DNA of 64,000 bases, taken from contig NZ_SDWV01000023.1 in the NCBI RefSeq assembly GCF_004137345.1, positions 20,995 to 84,994 on the forward strand, given 5' to 3'. Each line of letters starts with the position of its first letter. Within the stretch, counting starts at the first letter, position 1. Origin of the DNA: Nocardioides zhouii (GTDB taxonomy: Bacteria; Actinomycetota; Actinomycetes; Propionibacteriales; Nocardioidaceae). The notes beneath the pieces were generated by a model. It made no database searches. It worked only from the letters and a program-made list of their open reading frames with translations, and was not told the DNA's origin. The position numbers and the translations under genes were made by a program. Of this stretch, positions 43,086 to 52,444 are shown piece after piece.

Positions 43086-44099
43086 GTGTCCTTCCCAGCA
43101 TCGTCTCGTCGCAAGAAGCTCGCCCTCGCGATCGCAGCAGGCCTGGCGGTCGCGCTCAGCGGTGCGGTGACCAGCGCCGCTCCGGCCGCTAACACGGCCC
43201 CGGTCGTGGTGGTCGTCGACAGTGTGACGTCCGACGTGGTCATCCCGTCGGGCCTCCCGGGCGCGGCACTGCCGTACGTCGTGGTGAAGGCGGGCGGCAC
43301 GATCCGCGTCACCGTCAGCTTCCTCGACGCCCTGGGCCAGCCCGCGGCGTTCACCAAGGACACGAGGCTGACGGTCTCGAGCAACGTCGGCACCCTGTCG
43401 AGCACCACCGGCCTGGCCCGCGCGGGCGAGCAGAGCGCCGTGGTCGCGACGAGCCTGACGGCTCCCGTCAACCGGGTGGTGCTCACCGTCGGAGCCGGAT
43501 CCGGTCCGAAGGCTCCGGCCGCAGGAACGTCCTACGTCCCGGGCGTCAAGGACCTCCGCTTCGACGTGCTGTCCGACCTGAGCCCCGCCCTGACGGCCAC
43601 GAACGGATCAGCCTTTGCGGCGGGCTTCGGTGGTCAGGACAGCTGCGTCCAGGCGACCGAGGCTGCGCCCGTCTGCGAGGTCGTCCTGCTGCCGCGAGGC
43701 GCCGGCTCGCAGGTGCTGCTGTCGGTCGGCGTGTGCGACACCGACCGGACGTCGACCTACGCACCCTGCTTCCGGGGAGCGAAGGGCGTGGTCGGCGGTG
43801 CCGTCGCCCAGGCGCTGTTCTCCCAGCCGTCGTCCCCTTACGAGGTGGACTCTCCTGCGACGATCATCGTCAAGTGCGACAAGACGCTGTGCGGCGGCGG
43901 TTCGATCCGCGGCGTGAGCGTCATCTACTCGCTGCTCGGCAACGGGTCGCTGGCCGCCGCGGACGCGTGTCCTGCCAAGAACACCATGGCCGCACCCGCG
44001 ACCCCGTGCGTCGACTACGTGCAGAGCAAGCGTGACGGCTCCGGTGACACCCACCTCTACCTGCTCACCGATCGCGACATCCGGACCGGCATCGGCTGA
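43086..44099 (+). CDS. Secreted protein of unknown family (337 aa, cysteine-containing)
   Basis: The N-terminus is a Sec signal peptide: SRRKK, a hydrophobic core of about 16 residues, and likely cleavage after SAA at about residue 31. The mature part begins with a beta-rich, Thr/Val-rich segment like an Ig-type or invasin-like domain (about 35-150), then a region holding most cysteines (CVQ, CEV, CDTDR, CFRG, CDKTLC, CPAK, CVDY), probably paired as disulfides outside the cell. GTG 43086 has AAAGGA at a workable distance. No catalytic motif is seen. It stands alone, convergent with the cyclase gene; I do not recognise its family. Confidence 0.78.
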   Translation: MSFPASSRRKKLALAIAAGLAVALSGAVTSAAPAANTAPVVVVVDSVTSDVVIPSGLPGAALPYVVVKAGGTIRVTVSFLDALGQPAAFTKDTRLTVSSNVGTLSSTTGLARAGEQSAVVATSLTAPVNRVVLTVGAGSGPKAPAAGTSYVPGVKDLRFDVLSDLSPALTATNGSAFAAGFGGQDSCVQATEAAPVCEVVLLPRGAGSQVLLSVGVCDTDRTSTYAPCFRGAKGVVGGAVAQALFSQPSSPYEVDSPATIIVKCDKTLCGGGSIRGVSVIYSLLGNGSLAAADACPAKNTMAAPATPCVDYVQSKRDGSGDTHLYLLTDRDIRTGIG

Positions 44100-44113
44100 G
44101 TCGACGAGCGCGG

Positions 44114-47100
44114 TCAGCCCGGTCGGGCCACACCCAGCGAGGCGAGTGTCTCCTGCGCGCGTCGTCCGGCGGGGTCCTCGCCCGCGCCCGACGAGCCGGC
44201 CAGGGCCGCCAGCTCGGCGAGCACGAGCGCCTGCTCGAGCAGGTCTCCGTCGCGCTCGGCGAGCTCCAGCCCGGTGGTGAAGGCGGATCGAGCGGCGTCC
44301 GCCCGGCCGTCGAGCACGTGATCGCGGCCGACCAGCCTCTGGTGGGTCGCGCTCCGGTGCTCGTCGTCGATGAGGACGAGGACGTCGCTGGCCTGCCGTG
44401 ACTGTCCGGCGTCCTGCAGGAGCTCGGCCAGCACCAGGTCAGTGGTCACGACCTCGTCGGACTCCCCGAGCGTGTCGAACCGGGCTCGCGCCTCGCTCAA
44501 CAGCGCGACCGCCTCGTCGAGACCACCGGATCCTGCGATGGCGCGGGCCTGCTCCCGCTGGGCCAGGGCCACGAGCTCCTCGTCCTCCACCGCGCGCGCG
44601 ATCCTCAGGACGTCCGGGAGCAGGGCCCGCGCCTCGGCGTACCGACACTGGCGCACCAGGATCTCGGCCTGGTTGTACAGCGCGTTCCCCTCGGCGGCGG
44701 TGTCGCCGATGCGTCGGAAGAGGTCGGCAGCGTTCCGGAAGCTGGCCAGGGACTCGTCCCAGCGTCCGGCCGTGACGTCCTGGGCGGCCAGGTTGTTGAG
44801 GCACCAGCCCTGGTGCCGCAGGTCGCCGAGCTCGGTGTACGCCTGCAGCGCGAGCCGACCGTACGGGTACGGCTCCTCCCGACCGGAGCCCGCGTACACG
44901 TGGTTCAGCACCTCGTACGCCGCCGCCAGCGTGGTCTTGTCGACCGACTCCTCGGCGTACCTCGCTGCCAGTTGGGCCCAGTGGAAGGCGTCGTCGAGTC
45001 GACCCTGGCGGAACCGGCTGTCGGCGTAGCGTCGGGCGAGCTGGGAGCGGGCGATGTCGACGTCCGCGCCCGTCATGCCCTCGAGCCCGTGCAGACCGCG
45101 CGAGATCCTGCGCATCGCCACCGGGTGGTTGCGTCGGCGCTGGTCGATCCGCGCCTCCTTCTCGATGATGCCGGCGATGGCGACGGGGTCGCCTCGAAGG
45201 TTCCTGCGCGCCAGGGCGTACGCGTCCCCCGCCTCCCGGGACAGTCCGACCAGCCATCGGGAGTCGGCGAGCTTCTCGTACACGCGTGCCAACGCCCTCG
45301 GCTCCGCGTCGGTCTGGGTGCACGACTGGGCGGCTCGGGCGTAGAACTCGATGGCCTCGCCGTGCGCGTACTTCGCCACAGCGCGCTCACCGGCCAGCAA
45401 CGAGTAGATGTACGACTTGTCGTGGCGGCCGGCGTGGAAGAAGTGCAGCGACAGCACCTCGCACTGGCTCTCGGGCGTCGCCGAGGAGCGCTCGATCGCT
45501 CGACTCACGTGGTCGTGGAGGACCTGTCGACGCCTGAACGGGAGTCCTTCGTAGGCGACGTCCCGCAACAACCCGCTGCGGAACCGGATGCCACCGCGCT
45601 CGTCGCGCACGAGGAAGTCCCCCAACCGCCCCATCGCGCCCGCCGGGACCCGGACGTCCTGCTCCTCGAGCAGCCGGTCCAGCGCCGTCTCGTCGACCAT
45701 CATCCCCAGGACGGCGGCGTAGCGCAGGGCGGACCGGTCGGCGGGGTGGAGGCGGTCGATCTGGCTGGTGAGCAGCGCCTCGACAGACTCGGGAAGCCCA
45801 GCCGCCGAACCCGAGCGGCCGACCGCCCGCACCAGGGCCTCGAGGAACATGGGGTTCCCACCTCCGCGCCGGGCCAGGTCGACCACTGCGTGGGCAGGGA
45901 CCGGATGGTCCTCGAGGGCGTCCTGGACGAGCTGGAGCGCGGCGTCCGGCGCGAGCGGTCCCGGGCGCAACGGGATGACGTGGGAGTCCTCCGCGGGGAC
46001 GAAGCCGTGCTCGTCCTCGCGCCGGGTCACCATGATGAGCCAGGGTCGGTCCCGCGCTTCGGCCGAGAGCCGCTGCAACAGGTCGGACGAGGACTCGTCG
46101 ATCGCGTGCACGTCCTCGACCAGAAGGACTGTCGGCGCGTCCAGCAGGGCGCCGAGCAGCTCGGCGATGACGTCCTCGAGCCGTACCTTGCGGAACTCCT
46201 CCTCGATCTCCTCGACCTCTCGGGTGGGCTCCATGTCGACGTCCATCGCGATGCCGATGAGCGGCAGGAACGGCACCAGGTCCGGGGCCTCGGCGACCAC
46301 CCGGTCGCTCACGAGGGCGGCGACACCTTCGGGCTCCAGGTCCGCAGCGAGGCCGAGGACGTCGCGCAGCAGGCGACGGAAGGGGAAGTACGCCGTCGAC
46401 GACTCGTACTGCTCGCACGGACCCGTCACGACCGTGATGTCGTCGACCCCGGTGAGCGCCTCAGCGACTAGACGGGACTTGCCGATGCCCGCCTCGCCGA
46501 CGATGTCGAGGATCCGACCCCGTCCGGAACGTACGTCGGCAAGCGCCTGGTCGATGACCGCCGTCTCGTCAGCCCGTCCGACCAGCGGGAGCGCTGCGCG
46601 GTCCTCGTGACGGGCGCCGACCACCTCCCCGAGCGCGACGGCGCGCACCGGCTTCGACTTCCCCTTCACCATGAACGGTGGCAGCTCGGTGGTGTGGAAG
46701 AGCGTCTGCGAATGGGCGACCACCTCGGTGGTCGCGAGTGCCTGCCCGGGCACCGCCTTGCCCATGACCCGGGCGGCGAGGTTGATGGCGTCGCCCTTCA
46801 CCGAGAACGTACGACGGAACGACGGGCCGAAGTCGCCGGCGAACACGTGTCCGCGGTTGATGCCGATCCGCAGCGGCAGCACGCCGGCGCGATCGAGGAC
46901 CTGACGCGCGACGCGCAGCATCCGCTCCTCGTCGTGGTCGGCGCTGCGAGGGGCCCCGGCGGTCAACATGATCTTGCCGCCGTCGCGATTGATGTCGGTC
47001 TCGAAGAACGTGACCTCGTGGTCGGCACACGCGTGCTGCACGTTGCGTACGACCTCGTCCAGCGCGTCCGCGAGGGCGCCGGGCCCGGCTGAGACGAGCA

Positions 47101-47893
47101 GGTCGTCGGTCCCGGAGAACTGCACGAAGGCGACGCTGATCAGTCGGTGCTCCGGATCCGTTGCGCCGCTGAGGAGATGGGCGCGGATCGGCGGTGGGAG
47201 CACGCCGAGGGGATCGATCTGGGACGGGGGCTCCTCGTCGTCCTGGGCGACGAGCAGGCGAGGCGGCGCCGACCGGAGCAGCCGCCCGTCCAGCAGCACC
47301 GGGCCGAGGAGCCGCGGCTCGAGCAGCGCGGCCGTGGTGGGGCTGAGGCCGATCTGGCCGGCCGCGGCCGCTGCCTCGGTCTCCGCGGTGATGCTCGCGC
47401 CCGGCCCGCTGATCAGCAGTTCGCGGTGGACGTCCGGGTCGCCGACGAGGAAGAAGTCGAAGTCGCCGCTGTGCACGCCCACCGACATCCGCAGCACGAC
47501 CGTGCCCGACGTGGTGGGGAGCCGGCCGATCACCTTCAGCTTCGCGCGCATCCGGTGGGATGCGCGGGCTGCGCGGTGTGCGTGGTCGTCCCCCTGGAAC
47601 AACAGCAGGACGGCGTCGCCTCCCCACTTGATGAGGTCGGCGCCGTCGTCGCGGACCTCGTCGAGCAGGCCGGCGAAGGTCGCGCTGAGGATGTCGCTCA
47701 TCTCCTCGGCGCCGACCTTGCCCTTGCGTGCGAGCCGTTCGGTGAGCCTGGTGAAGCCGGAGATGTCGACGAACGCAACGGTTCCGTTGACTCGCATGTG
47801 CCGGTCGTCGTCACTGCTGGACACCCAGCGCCCGAGGAGCCGAGGCACGTAGGGCATGAGGCTTGCGACGTCCCGCTCCGCGCTGGAGGTCAT
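44114..47893 (-). CDS. Two-domain class III nucleotidyl cyclase with AAA/NTPase and TPR regions (soluble adenylyl cyclase-like)
   Basis: A 1259-residue cytosolic protein. C1 (about 35-200) has both metal-binding Asp (D43 in AFVDISGFTRL, D93 in KWGGDAVLLLF). C2 (about 250-400) lacks the first Asp (FVQF) but has D369, N371 and R375 in VKGDAINLAARV, the base- and transition-state residues. One composite active site is therefore expected, as in mammalian sAC (ADCY10). Then come Walker A GEAGIGKS (466-473), Walker B VLLVEDVHAID and a TPR-like C-terminal half. ATG 47893 is preceded by GGGAGGGG. The divergent gene encodes an MFS protein with a cyclic-nucleotide domain. ATP versus GTP use is not certain. 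Confidence 0.9.
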   Translation of the reverse strand: MTSSAERDVASLMPYVPRLLGRWVSSSDDDRHMRVNGTVAFVDISGFTRLTERLARKGKVGAEEMSDILSATFAGLLDEVRDDGADLIKWGGDAVLLLFQGDDHAHRAARASHRMRAKLKVIGRLPTTSGTVVLRMSVGVHSGDFDFFLVGDPDVHRELLISGPGASITAETEAAAAAGQIGLSPTTAALLEPRLLGPVLLDGRLLRSAPPRLLVAQDDEEPPSQIDPLGVLPPPIRAHLLSGATDPEHRLISVAFVQFSGTDDLLVSAGPGALADALDEVVRNVQHACADHEVTFFETDINRDGGKIMLTAGAPRSADHDEERMLRVARQVLDRAGVLPLRIGINRGHVFAGDFGPSFRRTFSVKGDAINLAARVMGKAVPGQALATTEVVAHSQTLFHTTELPPFMVKGKSKPVRAVALGEVVGARHEDRAALPLVGRADETAVIDQALADVRSGRGRILDIVGEAGIGKSRLVAEALTGVDDITVVTGPCEQYESSTAYFPFRRLLRDVLGLAADLEPEGVAALVSDRVVAEAPDLVPFLPLIGIAMDVDMEPTREVEEIEEEFRKVRLEDVIAELLGALLDAPTVLLVEDVHAIDESSSDLLQRLSAEARDRPWLIMVTRREDEHGFVPAEDSHVIPLRPGPLAPDAALQLVQDALEDHPVPAHAVVDLARRGGGNPMFLEALVRAVGRSGSAAGLPESVEALLTSQIDRLHPADRSALRYAAVLGMMVDETALDRLLEEQDVRVPAGAMGRLGDFLVRDERGGIRFRSGLLRDVAYEGLPFRRRQVLHDHVSRAIERSSATPESQCEVLSLHFFHAGRHDKSYIYSLLAGERAVAKYAHGEAIEFYARAAQSCTQTDAEPRALARVYEKLADSRWLVGLSREAGDAYALARRNLRGDPVAIAGIIEKEARIDQRRRNHPVAMRRISRGLHGLEGMTGADVDIARSQLARRYADSRFRQGRLDDAFHWAQLAARYAEESVDKTTLAAAYEVLNHVYAGSGREEPYPYGRLALQAYTELGDLRHQGWCLNNLAAQDVTAGRWDESLASFRNAADLFRRIGDTAAEGNALYNQAEILVRQCRYAEARALLPDVLRIARAVEDEELVALAQREQARAIAGSGGLDEAVALLSEARARFDTLGESDEVVTTDLVLAELLQDAGQSRQASDVLVLIDDEHRSATHQRLVGRDHVLDGRADAARSAFTTGLELAERDGDLLEQALVLAELAALAGSSGAGEDPAGRRAQETLASLGVARPG

Positions 47894-47954
47894 GGCCCCT
47901 CCCCGGTGCCTCACGTGGAGCGGAGTCTAGGGGGAGATACCGGCGGCCCTCCGG

Positions 47955-47968
47955 CCGCGAGCTCGCGG
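47955..47968. promoter_or_regulatory. 14-bp palindrome between cyclase and MFS-CNBD genes
   Basis: CCGCGAGCTCGCGG is a perfect palindrome in the 143-bp divergent gap, a candidate operator for co-regulating both genes. It does not look like a CRP site. In GC-rich DNA such palindromes also arise by chance. Confidence 0.35.
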
Positions 47969-48036
47969 TCTATACCGCCGAGGAGATTCCGTCCTGATAT
48001 CACCTTCGTCGCTCAGGTGCCCCTAGTGTCGCGAAA

Positions 48037-49764
48037 ATGACGACAGCGGGACCGCCGGACACCGACGCGCAGGACCCCTCGCCGAGTCCGGGGTTCGCCG
48101 CTGGGGTCCGCACCTCGGTGCGGGAGCTCGGCGGCTCGATCGCCGCGGTGTTCCGCAATCCCGGCCTGCGACGCGTGGAGCTCGCGCTCGTCGGATCGAT
48201 GATCGGCGACTGGGCGTTCGCCACCGCCGTGGTCGTGTGGGCCTACAGCGTCGGTGGGGTCACAGCGGTCGGCGTGTGGACGGCCATCCGACTGACCCTG
48301 ATGGCCCTCACGGCACCCTTCGCCTCCACGCTCGTGGACCGGCTACCGCGCAAGCGCGTCATGGTCGCGTCCGACCTGCTGCGGTTGGTCCTGGTCACCG
48401 CGGCAGGAGTGTGCCTCGTCCTCGACACCCCGGCCGCGCCGATCTTCGTGCTGGCCACCTTGGCGGGACTGCTCGGGACACCGTTCCGCTGTGCCCAGCG
48501 ATCGCTGATGCCCGCCCTCGCCTCCACCCCCGAGGAGCTCACCGCGTCGAACGGCACCGGGAGCACGATCGAGAGCCTCTCCTTCTTCATCGGGCCTATG
48601 CTGGGAGCCCTGCTGATCGCCGCCTCCAGCGTCGAGGTCGTCTTCTTCCTCAACGCGATCACCTTCGCCTGGTCGATGGTGATGGTCCTCGGCATCCACG
48701 TCCCGCACCGCGACGAGCCGGACCGACCGACCAGTGCGGACCCGGATGACGAACCGGCGAAGGAGAGCTTCGCGGCCGAGGTCTCCGGCGGATTCCGTGC
48801 CATCGCTGCGGACCGCGACCTCGCGGTGGTCATCTGGCTCGTCTCGGCCCAGACGATCGTCGCGGGGGCGTCTGCGGTCTTCCTGGTGGTGATGGCCGTC
48901 GACGTGCTCGGCACCGGACCTGAGGGGGTCGGCTACCTCGACTCCATCCTCGGAGTCGGCGCCATCCTGGGTGGCTTCTTTGCCATCTCCCGTGCGTCGA
49001 AGCGGAGTCTCGCGCAGGACCTCACGGTGGGGGTGGTGCTGTGGGCCGCGCCGCTGCTCCTGATCACGGCGTGGGCCTCACCCGTCACGGTGCTCGCGGC
49101 CGTGGCGCTGCTCGGCTTCGCGAACCCCCTGGTCGACGTCAACCTCGACACCATCGTGCAGCGCCTGGCGCCCGACGCGGTCATGGGCCGGGTCTTCGGC
49201 GCCCTGGAGACCTGCGTGATCGCGACGATGGCCCTCGGCGCAGCGCTGATGCCGGTGCTGATGAACGCGTACGGCCTGCGGACGTCCCTGGCCGTGGTCG
49301 GCGTGGGGGTGACGGCCCTGTCCCTCCCGTTCCTGCCCCGCATGCGGCGCCTCGATGAACGCCTCACGGCACCGGCCGGACTGGACCTGCTCACGGCGAT
49401 CCCGATGTTCGTCCCGCTCACCCCCGCCACTGTCGACGGGCTCGCTCGCAAGCTGGTGCGGGTGACCGTGCCCGCCTCCGGTGTCGTCGTGACCGAGGGC
49501 GAGGAGTCCGACCGGTTCTTCATCATCGAGTCGGGCCTGGTCGACGTGATGCACGACGGCGCCGTGCTGCGGCAGGAGGGTCCGGGCGACTTCTTCGGGG
49601 AGATCGGGCTGCTCCGCGACGTACCGCGGACCGCCACCGTGGTCGCGGTCGCGGACACCGTCCTGCTGGCGCTCGGGCGCGACGACTTCCTGGCCGCGGT
49701 CACCGGGCAGAGTGAGGCGTTCCGTGCTGCCGACGACGTGGTCTCGTTCCGCCTGACGGTCTGA
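48037..49764 (+). CDS. MFS transporter with C-terminal cyclic-nucleotide-binding domain
   Basis: A 575-residue membrane protein. Residues about 35-430 contain 10-12 helices with the MFS loop DRLPRKRVMVASD between helices 2 and 3 and a central cytosolic loop (about 225-255). Residues about 445-570 form a cNMP-binding domain: phosphate-binding cassette GDFFGEIGLLRDVPRTATV with the key Glu522 and Arg531 that contact the ribose and phosphate. This suggests transport gated by cAMP or cGMP (inference; such fusions exist in actinobacteria). It is divergent from the cyclase gene, 143 bp apart, making a natural signal-effector pair. The solute is unknown. Confidence 0.9.
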   Translation: MTTAGPPDTDAQDPSPSPGFAAGVRTSVRELGGSIAAVFRNPGLRRVELALVGSMIGDWAFATAVVVWAYSVGGVTAVGVWTAIRLTLMALTAPFASTLVDRLPRKRVMVASDLLRLVLVTAAGVCLVLDTPAAPIFVLATLAGLLGTPFRCAQRSLMPALASTPEELTASNGTGSTIESLSFFIGPMLGALLIAASSVEVVFFLNAITFAWSMVMVLGIHVPHRDEPDRPTSADPDDEPAKESFAAEVSGGFRAIAADRDLAVVIWLVSAQTIVAGASAVFLVVMAVDVLGTGPEGVGYLDSILGVGAILGGFFAISRASKRSLAQDLTVGVVLWAAPLLLITAWASPVTVLAAVALLGFANPLVDVNLDTIVQRLAPDAVMGRVFGALETCVIATMALGAALMPVLMNAYGLRTSLAVVGVGVTALSLPFLPRMRRLDERLTAPAGLDLLTAIPMFVPLTPATVDGLARKLVRVTVPASGVVVTEGEESDRFFIIESGLVDVMHDGAVLRQEGPGDFFGEIGLLRDVPRTATVVAVADTVLLALGRDDFLAAVTGQSEAFRAADDVVSFRLTV

Positions 49765-49770
49765 TCGACC

Positions 49771-50937
49771 TCAGGCGACGCCGGCCGCTGTGCGACGGGC
49801 GTACGCCCAACCCGGTCGCCGCAGCAGCGACGACCAGCGGTCGTGCCAGGTGTCCGCGGTCGCCACGTCGGCGGCGATGTCGCGCCACTCGTGGGTCGCG
49901 ATGCGGAGCGGGTTGAAGGTGTCGATGTTGGCGGTCAGGCCGTAGACGACGGGCTCGTCCTCCTCCTCGAACGTCCCGAACAGTCGGTCCCAGAGGATGA
50001 GGATGCTGCCGTGGTTGCGGTCGAGGTAGTCGCGATTGGAGCCGTGGTGAACCCGGTGGTGTGAGGGCGTGTTGAACACCTTCTCCATCCAGCCGAGGCG
50101 CTGGATCGCCTCGGTGTGGATCCAGAACTGGTAGATCAGGTTGATGCCACGGGCCTGCTCGATCAGCGCCGGGCGTACGCCGGCCAGCGCAAGCAGGCCG
50201 TAGGGGACGGTGAGGGTGACGCCCTCGGCGACCGGCTGGCGCAGGGCGGTCGAGAGGTTGTAGCGCTCGCTGGAGTGGTGCACCGAGTGGACGGCCCAGA
50301 GCCAGCGGCTCTCGTGGCTGAGCCGGTGGTTCCAGTAGTAGATGAAGTCCCAGCCGAGGACGGCCGCCACGGCCGCCCAGCGGCCACGGCCGAGGTCGAA
50401 GGGTGAGCGGGCGAACAGGACCTTGCCACCGGTCAGCGCGGCCCAGGTCGTCGAGGTCACCAGCGCCGTCGACGCGACGGCGCTGGCGGCGAGTGCCCCG
50501 TGCGTCCTCTGCGGGCCGTTCCTGGCGACGGCCCGGTCGCGGGGGTGCACAGCCGGGCCCAGCCGGATCCCGGCCAGCTCCTCCTGCACCTCGCGGACCT
50601 CCGCCGGCACGGTCTGCGGGTCCGGGAGCCGGCCGTCACGCACCCGTCGTCGTACGACGTCACCGACTGTGGTCAGCACCGCCGTCGCCGCGCCGATCGC
50701 CAGCAGCGTCCGGCCGTGCTTGCCGACCCCGAGGGTGACGGGATCGAGCAGCCGCCGCGCGACGTACGGCGCGGCCAGGCTGCCGACGCCCATGCTCAGG
50801 CTCGCGAGCGTGTCGGCCAGCTGGTAGTCGCCCGCCCGCGTGCCGGGCTCGACAGGGTGCGTCCGCTGCCAGGCGTACTCCGCGACCATGGCGCCCACGA
50901 AGGCGGGGATCGCCGCGACGGTCAGGTCGATCTTCAT
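49771..50937 (-). CDS. Sterol desaturase / fatty acid hydroxylase family membrane protein
   Basis: A 388-residue protein of the di-iron membrane oxygenase family. Seen: a hydrophobic start, helices at about 45-90 and 150-200, then the His clusters HRLSHE (HxxxH), HSVHHSS (HxxHH), SHHRVHHGSNRDYLDRNHGS and a final acidic/His region, which together bind two irons. An insertion of about 50 polar residues (VRRRVRDGRLPDP...) lies between the early helices. It probably hydroxylates or desaturates a lipid. ATG 50937 lies 18 bp beyond the MenB stop region on the same strand, so it may be in a unit with menB; functional link unclear. Confidence 0.88.
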   Translation of the reverse strand: MKIDLTVAAIPAFVGAMVAEYAWQRTHPVEPGTRAGDYQLADTLASLSMGVGSLAAPYVARRLLDPVTLGVGKHGRTLLAIGAATAVLTTVGDVVRRRVRDGRLPDPQTVPAEVREVQEELAGIRLGPAVHPRDRAVARNGPQRTHGALAASAVASTALVTSTTWAALTGGKVLFARSPFDLGRGRWAAVAAVLGWDFIYYWNHRLSHESRWLWAVHSVHHSSERYNLSTALRQPVAEGVTLTVPYGLLALAGVRPALIEQARGINLIYQFWIHTEAIQRLGWMEKVFNTPSHHRVHHGSNRDYLDRNHGSILILWDRLFGTFEEEDEPVVYGLTANIDTFNPLRIATHEWRDIAADVATADTWHDRWSSLLRRPGWAYARRTAAGVA

Positions 50938-50955
50938 GCGCGCATCCTGGGTGGC

Positions 50956-51915
50956 TCAGTAGTACCAGGGGTAGGGCGACCAGTCGGCCTCGCGCTTCTC
51001 GAGGAACTGGTCGCGGCCCTCCTGCGCCTCGTCGGTCATGTAGGCCAGGCGGGTGGTCTCACCGGCGAAGAGCTGCTGGCCGACCAGGCCGTCGTCGAGG
51101 AGGTTGAAGGAGTACTTCAGCATCCGCTGGGCGGTCGGTGACTTGCCGTTGATCTTGCGGCCCCAGTCGAGGGCGACCTTCTCGAGCTCGGCGTGCTCGA
51201 CGACGCGGTTGACCGCGCCCATGCGGTGCATGTCCTCGGCGTCGTACTCGTCGGCGAGGAAGAAGATCTCGCGGGCGAACTTCTGCCCGACCTGGCGGGC
51301 GAGGTAGGCCGAGCCGTAGCCGCCGTCGAACGACCCCACGTCGGCGTCGGTCTGCTTGAAGCGCGCGTGCTCGCGGCTCGCGAGGGTGAGGTCGGCGACG
51401 ACGTGGAGGCTGTGCCCGCCGCCGGCGGCCCAGCCCGGGACGACGCAGATGACGACCTTGGGCATGAAGCGGATGACCCGCTGGCACTCGAGGATGTGGA
51501 GGCGCGCGAGCTTGGCCTGGTCGATCGCCGGTGTTGATGGGTGCTGGGGCGGGGCGCCGGCGTCGTCGTGTCCGGAGGTCCCCTCGGTCTCGTACTGGTA
51601 GCCGAACCGGCCGCGGACGCGCTGGTCGCCGCCGGTGCAGAAGGCCCACTTGCCGTTCTTCGCGCTCGGGCCGTTGCCAGTGAGGAGTACGCAGCCGACG
51701 TCGGCCGACATGCGCGCGTGCTCCAGCGTGCGCAGCAGCTCGTCGACGGTGTGCGGGCGGAACGCGTTGAGCACGTCGGGCCGGTCGAAGGCGATGCGTA
51801 CGGTGCCGTGCTCGCGGGCGCGGTGGTAGGTCAGGTCGGTGAGGTCCTCGAAGCCCGGCACCACGTCCCAGGACTCGGGGTCGAAGATCTCGCTGACACC
51901 GTCGATCGCGCTCAT
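50956..51915 (-). CDS. menB: 1,4-dihydroxy-2-naphthoyl-CoA synthase
   Basis: A 319-residue crotonase-fold enzyme that closes the second ring of menaquinone from o-succinylbenzoyl-CoA. Seen: IAFDRPDVLNAFRP, CTGGDQRVRGRFGY (the long MenB-specific loop), VPGWAAGGGHSLHVVADLTLAS (oxyanion hole) and DADVGSFDGGYGSAYLARQVG, with a C-terminal EKREADWSPYPWYY tail. These blocks are diagnostic. An insertion rich in D/G/P (about 105-125, TEGTSGHDDAG) is common in actinobacterial MenB. No other men gene is in the window. Divergent from the F420-type oxidoreductase gene. Confidence 0.95.
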   Translation of the reverse strand: MSAIDGVSEIFDPESWDVVPGFEDLTDLTYHRAREHGTVRIAFDRPDVLNAFRPHTVDELLRTLEHARMSADVGCVLLTGNGPSAKNGKWAFCTGGDQRVRGRFGYQYETEGTSGHDDAGAPPQHPSTPAIDQAKLARLHILECQRVIRFMPKVVICVVPGWAAGGGHSLHVVADLTLASREHARFKQTDADVGSFDGGYGSAYLARQVGQKFAREIFFLADEYDAEDMHRMGAVNRVVEHAELEKVALDWGRKINGKSPTAQRMLKYSFNLLDDGLVGQQLFAGETTRLAYMTDEAQEGRDQFLEKREADWSPYPWYY

Positions 51916-51975
51916 GGCGCGAGGCTATCCGTGCGGGTGTGGAAGAGGGCGGTCGCCCGTGGTGTTGTGGCAGAC

Positions 51976-52413
51976 ATGGCACTGACTGGAACCTATGTCC
52001 CGAGCGCGACCGAGTGGGTCCGCAAGAACGTCGAGGAGTTCGAGGCCACCGACGGTGAGAAGGGCGGCACGCTGCCCGGTACGAAGTACCCGATCGTGGT
52101 GATCACGTCGGTCGGGGTGTCCTCGGGCAACCTCCGCAAGAACCCGGTGATGCGGGTCGAGCGCGACGGCGCCTACCTCGCGGTGGCGTCGAAGGGCGGT
52201 GCTCCGGAGGACCCCGTGTGGGCCGACAACTTCCGCCAGCACCCCGAGGTCGACCTCCAGGACAAGGCCGAGAAGCACACCTACCGCGTGCGCGAGCTGG
52301 ACGGCGACGAGTACGACAGCTGGTGGGAGCACGCGGTCGCGACGTGGTCGACGTACGCCGAGTACAAGAAGAAGACCGACCGCAAGATCCCGCTCTTCCT
52401 GCTCGAGCGGTGA
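51976..52413 (+). CDS. Deazaflavin-dependent (F420) nitroreductase-family oxidoreductase
   Basis: A 145-residue protein of the Ddn/F420H2-dependent reductase family, a split beta-barrel that binds coenzyme F420 and reduces quinones or nitro compounds. Seen: TDGEKGGTLPGTKYPIVVITS, NLRKNPVMRVERDGAYLAVASKGGAPEDPVWADNFRQHPEV (the F420-phosphate binding Lys and K/R sites) and W-x-Y-A-E-Y-K-K near the end. The normal family length is 130-150. It starts at ATG 51976, 60 bp divergent from menB. It may protect menaquinone redox balance, as has been suggested for Ddn homologues. Confidence 0.93.
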   Translation: MALTGTYVPSATEWVRKNVEEFEATDGEKGGTLPGTKYPIVVITSVGVSSGNLRKNPVMRVERDGAYLAVASKGGAPEDPVWADNFRQHPEVDLQDKAEKHTYRVRELDGDEYDSWWEHAVATWSTYAEYKKKTDRKIPLFLLER

Positions 52414-52444
52414 CCTGCGGGGCCCGGTGGCCCACAATGACGCA

